10,812 bases of DNA from Phycisphaerales bacterium UBA1926. Its GTDB lineage: Bacteria > Planctomycetota > Phycisphaerae > Phycisphaerales > UBA1924. Under the pieces are notes generated by a model that saw only the letters and a list, made by a program, of their open reading frames with translations, ran no database searches and was not told the DNA's origin. The stretch spans positions 77,792-88,603 of the forward strand of contig DDFO01000054.1 in the NCBI GenBank assembly GCA_002337215.1. Direction: 5' to 3'. The position numbers and the translations under genes were made by a program. Below are positions 1 to 6,337 of the stretch, piece after piece. Numbering within the stretch: position 1 is the first letter of the stretch; every line of letters begins with the position of its first letter.

Positions 1-686
1 TTCAGGTAGAGGTGCGCATCGCCCAGCGTGTGGATGAACGCCCCGGGGCGGTACCCGCACACTTGGGCGAGCATCATCGTCAGCAACGCATAGCTCGCGA
101 TGTTGAATGGGACCCCGAGGAAGACGTCCGCCGATCGCTGGTAGAGCTGGCAGCTGAGGCGGTCCGGGCCGCCGTCCTGCACGGTCTCGACCGCGAACTG
201 GAACAGGCAGTGGCACGGGGGCAGCGCCATCTCGTCGATCTGCCCGACGTTCCACGCACACACCAGATGCCGCCGGCTGCTGGGATTGTCGGTCAGCCCG
301 TCGAGCAGCAACCTGATCTGATCGATCTCCCGCCCGTCCGGCGTGGGCCAGGCCCGCCACTGCTTGCCATAGACAGGCCCCAGTTCGCCGTCCTCGCCCG
401 CCCATTCGTCCCAGATCCGCACACCCACTTCGTTGAGCGACCGGGCGTTCGTGTCCCCTCTCAGGAACCACAGAAGCTCGTGGATGATCGAGCGCAAATG
501 GAGCTTCTTGGTCGTTACGAGCGGGAATCCCGATTCCGCAGAGGCGGGTCCAAGCGACCCGTCCGCGTTCGTCAGGTCGTACCGTGTCTGGTGACCGAAG
601 ACGCTGAGCGTCCCGGTCCCGGTCCGGTCCTCCTTGCGGGCACCCTCGTCGAGAATCCTTCTCAGCAGGTCGTGGTATTCACGCAT
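1..686 (-). CDS. thyA: Thymidylate synthase, C-terminus cut by the window edge
   Basis: Makes dTMP from dUMP using 5,10-methylenetetrahydrofolate as carbon donor and reductant; cytosolic. The 228 visible residues cover most of the protein; E. coli ThyA has 264, so roughly the last 55-60 residues lie outside. Seen: N-terminal [23 protein letters not shown] near 21-31, LWFLRGDTN near 72-80, phosphate-binding SSRRH near 136-140, the active-site loop [10 protein letters not shown] with catalytic Cys158, the dUMP-contact block [20 protein letters not shown] near 183-202, and GDAHLY at the edge. A short insert near 41-50 ([10 protein letters not shown]) makes the N-terminal part longer than in E. 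coli. The ATG at 686 is chosen because MREYHDLL is the usual ThyA start; no clear Shine-Dalgarno site precedes it. It begins 23 bases after the stop of the upstream membrane protein gene on the same strand, so it is probably the last or a late gene of the operon. Identification is secure. Confidence 0.97.
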   Translation of the reverse strand, partial: MREYHDLLRRILDEGARKEDRTGTGTLSVFGHQTRYDLTNADGSLGPASAESGFPLVTTKKLHLRSIIHELLWFLRGDTNARSLNEVGVRIWDEWAGEDGELGPVYGKQWRAWPTPDGREIDQIRLLLDGLTDNPSSRRHLVCAWNVGQIDEMALPPCHCLFQFAVETVQDGGPDRLSCQLYQRSADVFLGVPFNIASYALLTMMLAQVCGYRPGAFIHTLGDAHLYL

Positions 687-709
687 AATCGGAGTGTATC
701 GCGGCCGGA

Positions 710-2251
710 TCAGTCCGCGGCGTCGCCGTCGGCACCGGGCTGGGCTTCTTTCCCAAGAAACACCCAATCTCCGTCAAACGCGGCGGGATCCTCCGCAACC
801 CGGCTCTCGACCAGGTCAGACGGCACCCAATTCATCGCGCGTTCTGCCGACCGCCCCCCGTCGTCGTCACGGTCCATGCCGACCGAATAGAGCACCGGGC
901 CGTGTGCCAGCACTCGGTACCGAAGCGGTTCGCCTGAGAACCGATCGACCGGCACGGCATCGAGAAACTCGGGGACCAATTCATCGAGCGAGCCGGGCCA
1001 CTCGCCGTATTTCGCCCGGTAGCGGGCAACCCCCAGCGATGCCGCAGTGGCATCCCGCTGCTGGTTGAGGTTCTCCGCGGTCGTGAACGCCCTGGAGTAC
1101 GCCGGGACGATGAGCGACACCATCATCATCCCAGGATCAGGCGGGAACGAACGACTCGCCGCGTCGATAGTCTCCATCGCCGCCTCATCCGATGCACCCC
1201 GATCCCAGAGCGGCTCGTCACTCCATCGCGACGCGCCGTCGAGCACGTTTTCGTACGCAGCCGTGACCGTTCGACGATCGGACGCGTACAGGCGAACGGC
1301 CCCGTTCATGATCCTCGCCCCGGGCGACGGATCACCCGACCCGCTGCCGCCGCTCGACGCGCCGTAACCATCGAGATCGCTGAGCATGGCGAGTCCGTTG
1401 GCAGTGAACCGTCCGTTTCCGTTGCCGTCATCGGTATAGATCCGCTGCAGGAAGTCGTAAAAGAAGCACTGCTCGCCGGACATATCGAGCCGGTAGTCGC
1501 CCCCGCCATGAAGCCCAGAAAGGCGTGCCTGAACGCGTGCAAGCAGGGCCTCATCAAGCAAATCGGGATGGCTGATCAGCGTTTCACTGATCCGATCGAA
1601 CGCCATCACTCGGATCGCAATCGCGACGAGCTGGTTAATGAGTGTTCTGTGCTCTTCTGATTGATCCGCGATCGAGAGAATCGCGTCGATGTCAGAGACG
1701 TACCGTGCCCCGTCGCCCTGCCGTGCCGCGAGTGAAGCATCCGCTTCCAGCAGCTTCGCGAATGACCGGAACTGGCCGAGATGAGGGAGGAAGAACATAT
1801 CCAACAGAACCGGTGGTGCCGACGCGTCGTCTCGATCGAGCGGCGGCTCCTGCCCGGCCGCCTCCCAGAACGCTTCGGGCTGCTTCTCGGAGGTCACGAA
1901 CCCCAAGCCCGGCTTCGACGCCGCGAGCCGGATTTGAGCCAACTCGTCGCTCAGTGATTCGATCCGCTCCTTAAACTCTGAAGGCTCCGCGGTGCGCCAC
2001 GCCGGGTCCGACAGTTCGGCCAACTCGTCGCTCGACCTTGCTGCCAACGCGATCACCAGATCGCGATAGATCGGCCACGCCCGATCCGCCTCGGGGACCG
2101 CCGCTGCACGCTCGTTGAGCTTTGCCTCGTAGTCAACCGCGACATTCGGGCTGCCGCCTCCCAGACTCCACAGCAGCGTCGGCACGCCCGCGCACATCAG
2201 CACCATCACGCCGAAACACCCGATCGCGACTTTCTTTCCCTTCGACGCCAT
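710..2251 (-). CDS. Membrane-anchored protein of unknown function with pseudopilin-like C-terminal motif
   Basis: A 513-residue protein I cannot assign a function. A short Lys-rich N-terminus (MASKGKKV) is followed by one hydrophobic segment near residues 8-30, so it is probably anchored in the membrane with the rest outside. The body to about 260 is helical and rich in charged residues. A Ca-binding-like stretch [10 protein letters not shown] lies at 273-282, followed by a Gly/Ser-rich linker near 298-311. The region 407-466 ([19 protein letters not shown], then [14 protein letters not shown], then [13 protein letters not shown]) matches the pattern found after the helix in type II secretion pseudopilins and in many planctomycete envelope proteins. 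The usual prepilin cleavage motif is absent, so this is not a pilin. The ATG at 2251 has an excellent ribosome site. It lies between the TPR/peptidase gene and thyA. The motif resemblance is observation; any secretion or envelope role is inference. Confidence 0.8.
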   Translation of the reverse strand: MASKGKKVAIGCFGVMVLMCAGVPTLLWSLGGGSPNVAVDYEAKLNERAAAVPEADRAWPIYRDLVIALAARSSDELAELSDPAWRTAEPSEFKERIESLSDELAQIRLAASKPGLGFVTSEKQPEAFWEAAGQEPPLDRDDASAPPVLLDMFFLPHLGQFRSFAKLLEADASLAARQGDGARYVSDIDAILSIADQSEEHRTLINQLVAIAIRVMAFDRISETLISHPDLLDEALLARVQARLSGLHGGGDYRLDMSGEQCFFYDFLQRIYTDDGNGNGRFTANGLAMLSDLDGYGASSGGSGSGDPSPGARIMNGAVRLYASDRRTVTAAYENVLDGASRWSDEPLWDRGASDEAAMETIDAASRSFPPDPGMMMVSLIVPAYSRAFTTAENLNQQRDATAASLGVARYRAKYGEWPGSLDELVPEFLDAVPVDRFSGEPLRYRVLAHGPVLYSVGMDRDDDGGRSAERAMNWVPSDLVESRVAEDPAAFDGDWVFLGKEAQPGADGDAAD

Positions 2252-2254
2252 CCG

Positions 2255-2262
2255 TCACCTCC
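2255..2262 (-). promoter_or_regulatory. Strong Shine-Dalgarno site for the membrane protein gene
   Basis: On the minus strand the sequence GGAGGTGA lies three bases before the ATG at 2251 (GGAGG core six bases from the start). It is a full match to the usual 16S anti-Shine-Dalgarno. It fixes this start and is much stronger than the sites of thyA, purN or the thioesterase, suggesting independent, efficient translation within the operon. Confidence 0.8.
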
Positions 2263-2300
2263 ATGAACGCTGGCGATCGGTCTCGCCGGGAACCGGTGTC

Positions 2301-2318
2301 AATCACGATCCCGCGATT
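2301..2318 (-). other. Small hairpin at the stop of the TPR/peptidase gene
   Basis: In the minus-strand transcript a 7-base-pair stem (AAUCGCG / CGUGAUU, one G-U pair) with a 4-base loop starts inside the stop codon region of the upstream gene. No U-run follows, so it is not a convincing intrinsic terminator. It could stabilise or process the mRNA between the two genes, or be chance in GC-rich DNA. The rest of the 66-base gap shows only the ribosome site of the next gene. Confidence 0.25.
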
Positions 2319-4087
2319 CACTGTCTCCGGACCAACTCCACCTCGTTCGATCCACGCAGTTTTACACGGCGGTATTCGACACGCACCGTCTCCCCCGGCT
2401 CGTACGCCGAGAGCACCCGGATCATTTCTTTCATGTCCCGCACGGGTCGGCCGTCGATCGCGGTGATCACGTCCAGCCGGCGCAGCCCGGTCCGCCGGCG
2501 TGCCTCCCGGGGCACCTTCGTCACCGTCGGCCCATCCCCCTCGCCCTGCTCGATATCGACCCCGAGCACCGCGTTCAGGTCTGTCCCCGTCTCGGCGACC
2601 ATCGGCAGCTCGTCGGCCACCCACGCCCGGTAGGCCGACTCGATTGACGGGAGTTCCATACCGAGCACGGCTTCCATCGCCGCGATCCCGGAACGATCCG
2701 CCTCGAATCCGACCTCGGGGTCGCTCGTGTACCGCGCGTACCAGTCGGCGAGCACGCCTCGGTCCTGGAGAAACATAAAGATGGTGCGCGCGTGGGCGTA
2801 CGCCGCGAGCGGACGACGGGTAGAAAAGTCCGCGTGCCCCCGGCCCATGAACACGGCAAAGTCCGGGAGCGGCCCGGCACGGGCCAGCCGCTTCACGATA
2901 TTGGTCCGCCAGGACGGAACGGGGATCCACGCGTCCGCAGTGTCCGCAGCCCGAACCGGCTCGAGATGCTCCTTCGATTCTTGCTGGCCATCGGCGGGGA
3001 TGAGGTTCGGGTCAACACCCTCGGGAACATCTCTCGCAACCGAACGCCGGGGCTCTTTGTTGACGATCCGAGTCGGGTCCATGTCCTCCACAAGGCTCGC
3101 GAGCCCTTCTTGGACCCAGATTGGGTGGGTCTGCCCCAGGCGGTCCATGTCGCGCCAGTGCAGCACATGGAAGAACTCATGTCTGAGCGTCGGGCCGAGG
3201 TCCTGCGCAACAAGCCGTTTCTCATCGTGCTCGTAGGAGCCGCCGATGCCGGCGAATGCCCGCCGGGCGCGCTCGCCGTAAGTCCAGAACGCCCACTTCA
3301 GGAAGTCGCGTTGGTCTGGGAGTGCGAGCACGACAAACGACGCCCCATCGACGGGTTCGTCCGATCCGACCGGGAGAACCCCGCAGGCCCAGCCGGCGAC
3401 CTTTGCGATCTCGGTCATCGCCTGGTCGGTCTCTCGCGCGTCATGGGACGAGATCACGTCGATGCGGAGCGTGTCGTCGGCGCGGATCTCTTTCTTCCCG
3501 CGGACCCACGCTTCGGTCTGCTCGAATCGAACGCGCCGCTGCGCGTCGATGATCCGGCCCCAGTGCTCGATCAGTTCCTGAAACTGTTGGGTCTCTCGAA
3601 TCGGTGCGAGGTAGGGATCCCGCTCCAGATGGCCCCGGTTCGCGAATCCGAGCTCGATCGCGCGGCGCAGGTCCGCGTTTGCCTCGTCGAGCTTCCCCCG
3701 GGCCGCCCGGGCGCACGCCAGGTTGTAGTGGACGACGAAGTTCTCGGGATCGATCTCCAATTGCGCACGCAGCACTCGCTCGGCCTCGGCGAAGTCCCCT
3801 GCACCGAATGCCTCGACCGCCTGGGATGTCAGCTCAGAGGACGCCGCCCGGCGTTCGTTGACCGCTCGCATCGCGTCGGCAGCCGCATCGATTTCCTCGT
3901 CGAGAACCGACAACGGATCGGGCTCTCGATCGGCCTGAGCGGAAGCCAGTCCCGCCGAGATCAACAGCACCGCGGCGCAGGTGATGGCCGAGCTGACCAC
4001 AACACCAAGGCTTCCCCTTTTCGCGATGCTCGTTTCTGCCAATCCGGATCCCCGATCGGTACCGCGTCCGGCGGGCCTGATCCCCAT
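2318..4087 (-). CDS. Secreted TPR - gluzincin-type zinc peptidase - PDZ protein
   Basis: About 589 residues from the ATG at 4087. Order of parts: a signal peptide with hydrophobic core near 27-50 ending ASA|QA; two TPR-like helical repeats near 86-151 (AEAERVLRAQLEIDPEN, then VHYNLACARAARGKLDEA); a peptidase domain with HEFFH at 303-307 and a third probable zinc ligand Glu327 in WVQEGLASLVED, the layout of the gluzincin 'peptidase MA-like' group; and a C-terminal PDZ domain near 501-586 (TGLRRLDVITAIDGRPV). It probably acts outside the inner membrane on proteins or peptides; the substrate is unknown. The start is uncertain. An ATG at 4123 would overlap purN by 23 bases. A TTG at 4042, preceded by GGGGA at six bases, would give the most normal signal peptide (MAETSIAKRGSLGVV). 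All share the stop at 2318. It follows purN directly and probably shares its mRNA. Catalytic activity is inferred from motifs only. Confidence 0.85.
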   Translation of the reverse strand: MGIRPAGRGTDRGSGLAETSIAKRGSLGVVVSSAITCAAVLLISAGLASAQADREPDPLSVLDEEIDAAADAMRAVNERRAASSELTSQAVEAFGAGDFAEAERVLRAQLEIDPENFVVHYNLACARAARGKLDEANADLRRAIELGFANRGHLERDPYLAPIRETQQFQELIEHWGRIIDAQRRVRFEQTEAWVRGKKEIRADDTLRIDVISSHDARETDQAMTEIAKVAGWACGVLPVGSDEPVDGASFVVLALPDQRDFLKWAFWTYGERARRAFAGIGGSYEHDEKRLVAQDLGPTLRHEFFHVLHWRDMDRLGQTHPIWVQEGLASLVEDMDPTRIVNKEPRRSVARDVPEGVDPNLIPADGQQESKEHLEPVRAADTADAWIPVPSWRTNIVKRLARAGPLPDFAVFMGRGHADFSTRRPLAAYAHARTIFMFLQDRGVLADWYARYTSDPEVGFEADRSGIAAMEAVLGMELPSIESAYRAWVADELPMVAETGTDLNAVLGVDIEQGEGDGPTVTKVPREARRRTGLRRLDVITAIDGRPVRDMKEMIRVLSAYEPGETVRVEYRRVKLRGSNEVELVRRQ

Positions 4088-4100
4088 ACGCCGCCGGCGA

Positions 4101-4712
4101 CTACACGGTTCTACGGTCATCATCGATCGCGAGTTGCAGCGCGTCGGGGAGGGTCTCGAGTTCGAGCTCGAAGACCCGCGCCCCGAGATCCTCGGGGGTG
4201 TCGCCCGGATGTACCGGGCACGCCCGCTGCAGGATCACCGGACCCGCGTCGTAGGCGTTGTCGCAGTAATGCACAGTGCATCCGCTCTGCGATTCACCTG
4301 CCTCGATGACGGCTCGGTGAACTCTGGTCCCGAAGAGCCCCTTGCCGCCGAACCGTCCGCCCGTTCCATCTCCCGGGAGCAGGGCCGGGTGAATATTAAC
4401 GATCCGCCGTTCGAGTTCAGGCGGCACCGGGACCCGTCGGAGGTAGCCGGCGAGGACGACCAGCCCCGCACCGGTCCGGCAGACCCGCTCGAGCAGTTCA
4501 TCGGACGTGAACTCGCCGGGAACGATCTCGGGGCGGTACCCCAACGCCTCGGCGCGTTCGACCCCGACACACTGACGGGAGGCGACGACATCGACAATCC
4601 GGGCTTCGAGCCGCCCGGATGCGATCCGGTCATGCAGATTCACCAGCGTCCGACCGGACCCCGACAGGAACACCGCGAGCCGAGATCGGTCAATACCTGA
4701 AGACTCGTTCAT
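4101..4712 (-). CDS. purN: Phosphoribosylglycinamide formyltransferase (GAR transformylase)
   Basis: Transfers a formyl group from 10-formyltetrahydrofolate to GAR, the third step of purine synthesis, in the cytosol. At 203 residues it is close to the usual 200-210. Seen: an N-terminal nucleotide/phosphate loop LAVFLSGSGRTLVNL near 12-26, VVLAGYLRRV near 85-94, the catalytic NIHPALLP with Asn106 and His108, and GCTVHYCDNAYDAGPVI with Asp155 at the place of E. coli Asp144. The full catalytic triad is therefore present. Compared with E. coli from memory there is a Gly-rich insert of about 11 residues just after the catalytic HPALLP (GDGTGGRFGGKGLFG, 114-128). Its ATG overlaps the stop of the STAS gene by four bases (ATGA), a sign of translational coupling. 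No other pur gene is in the window. Function is secure. Confidence 0.95.
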   Translation of the reverse strand: MNESSGIDRSRLAVFLSGSGRTLVNLHDRIASGRLEARIVDVVASRQCVGVERAEALGYRPEIVPGEFTSDELLERVCRTGAGLVVLAGYLRRVPVPPELERRIVNIHPALLPGDGTGGRFGGKGLFGTRVHRAVIEAGESQSGCTVHYCDNAYDAGPVILQRACPVHPGDTPEDLGARVFELELETLPDALQLAIDDDRRTV

Positions 4713-5125
4713 GACGACAGCGCCGCGATCGCCGCGTCCCGATCCGGCTTCACCATCAGCAGGCGGTCCATCCGGGTCAGCTTGAACAACTCGGTGAGTT
4801 CAGTCGAGAGGCCGCACACCGCGAGCGTTCCCTTGCGTTCACCCATGCGTTTATGAAGCTTGACAACGGCACCGATACCCGCGGACGCGAGCATCCCGAC
4901 CGAGGCAAGATCGAGCACGATCGCCGTGCATCGCTCGTCGATCAGGGCTTCGGTCTCGTCGTAAAGGATGCCCGACTCTCGTTCGGTAATGTGCTCGTCG
5001 ACGACACAGACACAGAGCACGGGTCCCACCCGCTCCGCAACGATGTGGACGCTATTGAAGACTTCTACTGCCTTTGCCGTAGGTGTCTTGCTGGATCTGT
5101 CCTTGCCGGATTTCCTGGAAAACAA
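4709..5125 (-). CDS. STAS-domain protein, anti-sigma-factor antagonist type
   Basis: A 138-residue single STAS domain (about 26-135) after a polar, Ser/Lys-rich N-terminal tail. STAS proteins of the SpoIIAA/RsbV class bind anti-sigma kinases and are switched by serine phosphorylation. The core IVLDLASVGMLASAGIG at 69-85 aligns with the family pattern ending IDSSGLG. The first serine of that pattern, the phosphate acceptor in SpoIIAA and RsbV, is kept as Ser81, but the preceding Asp is Ala80 and the next residue Ala82. The start is a TTG: an in-frame TGA (the stop of the upstream gene) lies six codons upstream, no in-frame ATG occurs before the domain core, and AGGGGA sits five bases before the TTG. 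It is 15 bases after the thioesterase gene and overlaps purN by four bases. No partner kinase, phosphatase or sigma gene is visible, so its pathway is unknown. Confidence 0.88.
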   Translation of the reverse strand: MFSRKSGKDRSSKTPTAKAVEVFNSVHIVAERVGPVLCVCVVDEHITERESGILYDETEALIDERCTAIVLDLASVGMLASAGIGAVVKLHKRMGERKGTLAVCGLSTELTELFKLTRMDRLLMVKPDRDAAIAALSS

Positions 5126-5130
5126 AGCGG

Positions 5131-5136
5131 TCCCCT
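5131..5136 (-). promoter_or_regulatory. Shine-Dalgarno site that fixes the TTG start of the STAS gene
   Basis: AGGGGA on the minus strand, five bases before the TTG at 5125. It falls in the 15-base gap after the thioesterase stop, whose TGA is in the same frame, leaving the TTG as the only sensible start. Confidence 0.65.
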
Positions 5137-5140
5137 GCGG

Positions 5141-5584
5141 TCAACAGTCCTTGGTATCGAATCGGGTGGGATACGTCGATGGCGCGGGCGCTTCTCGAAA
5201 CGGGACGGAGCGTCCTGCGCGATCAAGCGACACCATCGTGACTGTCGCGGTCGTCACTCGGATGGGTTCGCCGGTGTTGTGCCGGCGCGCGTCCACCTGG
5301 ACACAGATCGTCACGCTCTTTGTCCCGACGCGCGACGTGTGAGCGTACAGTTCGATGATGTCCCCGAGGAACACGGGCGCGATGAAATCGACTCGTTCCA
5401 TCGACGCGGTGACCCACACGCAGTGGGCGTGCCTGAGGGCCGCGACCATCGCCGCTTGATCTACGTAACTCATGATAACGCCGCCGAAGATCGTCCCGTT
5501 GGGGTTCGTGTCCCGCGGCATCGAGACCACCCGCAACGCGAGCGTTCGGTCTTCCGGGGGATGATTCTCGGGCGGGGTGCTCAT
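5141..5584 (-). CDS. Acyl-CoA thioesterase, YciA-type hotdog fold
   Basis: A 147-residue hotdog-fold protein that should hydrolyse acyl-CoA esters to the free acid and CoA in the cytosol. The signature NPNGTIFGGVIMSYVDQAA at 27-45 matches the YciA/ACOT group, with Asp42 at the usual catalytic position. VDFIAPVFLGDIIELY at 65-80 and the strand VTICVQVDARR at 91-101 fit the second half of the fold. Length is close to single-domain YciA proteins (about 130-150). The ATG at 5584 gives the expected N-terminus. The frame stays open upstream to an ATG at 5683, but that would run through the palindrome and into the divergent DinB gene with an Arg-rich, non-family extension, so I rejected it. It is the first gene of the minus-strand block, starting from a 56-base divergent promoter region with no clear Shine-Dalgarno site. 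Chain-length preference cannot be told. Confidence 0.92.
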   Translation of the reverse strand: MSTPPENHPPEDRTLALRVVSMPRDTNPNGTIFGGVIMSYVDQAAMVAALRHAHCVWVTASMERVDFIAPVFLGDIIELYAHTSRVGTKSVTICVQVDARRHNTGEPIRVTTATVTMVSLDRAGRSVPFREAPAPSTYPTRFDTKDC

Positions 5585-5640
5585 CGCCGCCAGCGTAGCG
5601 TCACCGCCGCGTGCGCGTCGCGCGACGCGTACTGTTCGGG
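5585..5640. promoter_or_regulatory. Divergent intergenic region with presumed promoters for both sides
   Basis: Only 56 bases separate the starts of the thioesterase (minus) and DinB-like (plus) genes. Promoters for both directions should lie here or reach into the flanking coding sequence. I see no good -10/-35 pairs: the region is too GC-rich for sigma70-like elements to stand out. Its main content is the palindrome listed separately. Confidence 0.4.
5614..5629. repeat. Perfect 16-base palindrome, possible operator
   Basis: CGCGTCGCGCGACGCG equals its own reverse complement. Allowing one mismatched pair it extends to 22 bases (5611-5632, GTG...TAC). The centre is about 20 bases before the DinB-like ATG and 37 before the thioesterase ATG, a normal place for a repressor site controlling one or both genes. 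As RNA it could also form a hairpin. No regulator gene is nearby to pair with it. Confidence 0.5.
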
Positions 5641-6285
5641 ATGACCACAAACGACACGAACGCAGCCGGCGTCGCGGCCCCATGCCTCGAGGTCTTCTCG
5701 GCCCTCACACCCCACGCGATCGTAGAACGGTACCGGAACGGCCTCGTCGCCCTGGACCCGCGCGTCCTTGAGATGGACGACGATGTCGCGGACCGTTGGT
5801 TCGAACCCCAAGACCACGTCGGCCTCTGGTCGGCCCGGGCACTCCTGACCCACCTGATGGATGTCGAGATCCTCAACGCGATGCGGATCCGCCGGGTGCT
5901 CGCCGAGGAGAACCCGGTGTTCGAGAACTGGGACGAGCACGCCTTCCTCGATTCTAGGCTTTCCCGCCCAGGGCCCGATGCCCTTCTCATGCCCAGCGGG
6001 GCATGCGTCGCGACCGTCCACACGCTGCGGCAGACGCTCGCGTCGATGCTCGTGCAACTCAGCCCAGAAGACTGGGAACGCAAGGCGATGACGCCGTACC
6101 AGGGCGAAGTGACGCTTCTCGACATCGTCCGCTACGTCACCTGGCACCTCGAGCACCACGCCGCGTTCCTGAACGCGAAGGTCAACCTCGTGCTCGGCCC
6201 CGCCGCAGAGGGCGACACGTCCTTCGAAGGTTGCGGCGAGGGCTGCGCCTGTGCGAGCCAGAGCAACGAACAGACCGCAGGGTAA
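5641..6285 (+). CDS. DinB-like putative metalloprotein with Cys-rich tail
   Basis: 214 residues of the DinB/YfiT-like four-helix fold. Members bind a metal through three histidines and several are thiol-dependent transferases; others have no known activity. Here the first helix gives HLMDVEILNA with His71, and the last long helix gives YVTWHLEHHAAFLNAK with His169 and His172/His173, the right spacing for the metal triad. VQLSPEDWERKAMTPYQGEV (138-157) is the usual strand/loop before the last helix. The tail ends EGCGEGCACASQ, with Cys198, Cys202 and Cys204 outside the core fold. The start is the ATG at 5641; an in-frame GTG at 5611 would add ten Arg-rich residues and run through the palindrome. 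It is divergent from the thioesterase and 52 bases upstream of nadB on the same strand. The substrate is unknown. Confidence 0.82.
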   Translation: MTTNDTNAAGVAAPCLEVFSALTPHAIVERYRNGLVALDPRVLEMDDDVADRWFEPQDHVGLWSARALLTHLMDVEILNAMRIRRVLAEENPVFENWDEHAFLDSRLSRPGPDALLMPSGACVATVHTLRQTLASMLVQLSPEDWERKAMTPYQGEVTLLDIVRYVTWHLEHHAAFLNAKVNLVLGPAAEGDTSFEGCGEGCACASQSNEQTAG

Positions 6286-6323
6286 TTCCCAGCCAGATTA
6301 TCTCTCGCAGCCCGAGGCCCATT

Positions 6324-6330
6324 AGGAAAG
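6324..6330 (+). promoter_or_regulatory. Shine-Dalgarno site that fixes the TTG start of nadB
   Basis: AGGAAAG lies seven bases before the TTG at 6338. An in-frame TAG at 6323-6325 closes the frame upstream, and no ATG occurs before the FAD-binding motif, so the TTG is the only credible start. Confidence 0.65.
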
Positions 6331-6337
6331 CGCCGCG

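Noticed and set aside
12..890. Plus-strand open frame over the left edge
   Set aside because: It is the antisense of thyA and of the start of the neighbouring gene; the minus strand gives a clear thymidylate synthase.
2792..4309. Long plus-strand open frame (about 505 codons) opposite the TPR/peptidase and purN genes
   Set aside because: It is an antisense shadow: the opposite strand carries a signal peptide, TPR, HEFFH, PDZ and PurN motifs. The plus-strand translation has no recognisable domain and is Arg/Pro-rich, as expected from GC-rich antisense frames.
4853..5644. Plus-strand open frame opposite the STAS and thioesterase genes
   Set aside because: The minus strand shows both families clearly; the plus frame has low-complexity, Arg/His-rich content and no motif.
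5585..5683. N-terminal extension of the thioesterase to an ATG at 5683
   Set aside because: The extra 33 residues are Arg-rich, absent from the family, and would overlap the DinB-like gene start and the palindrome.
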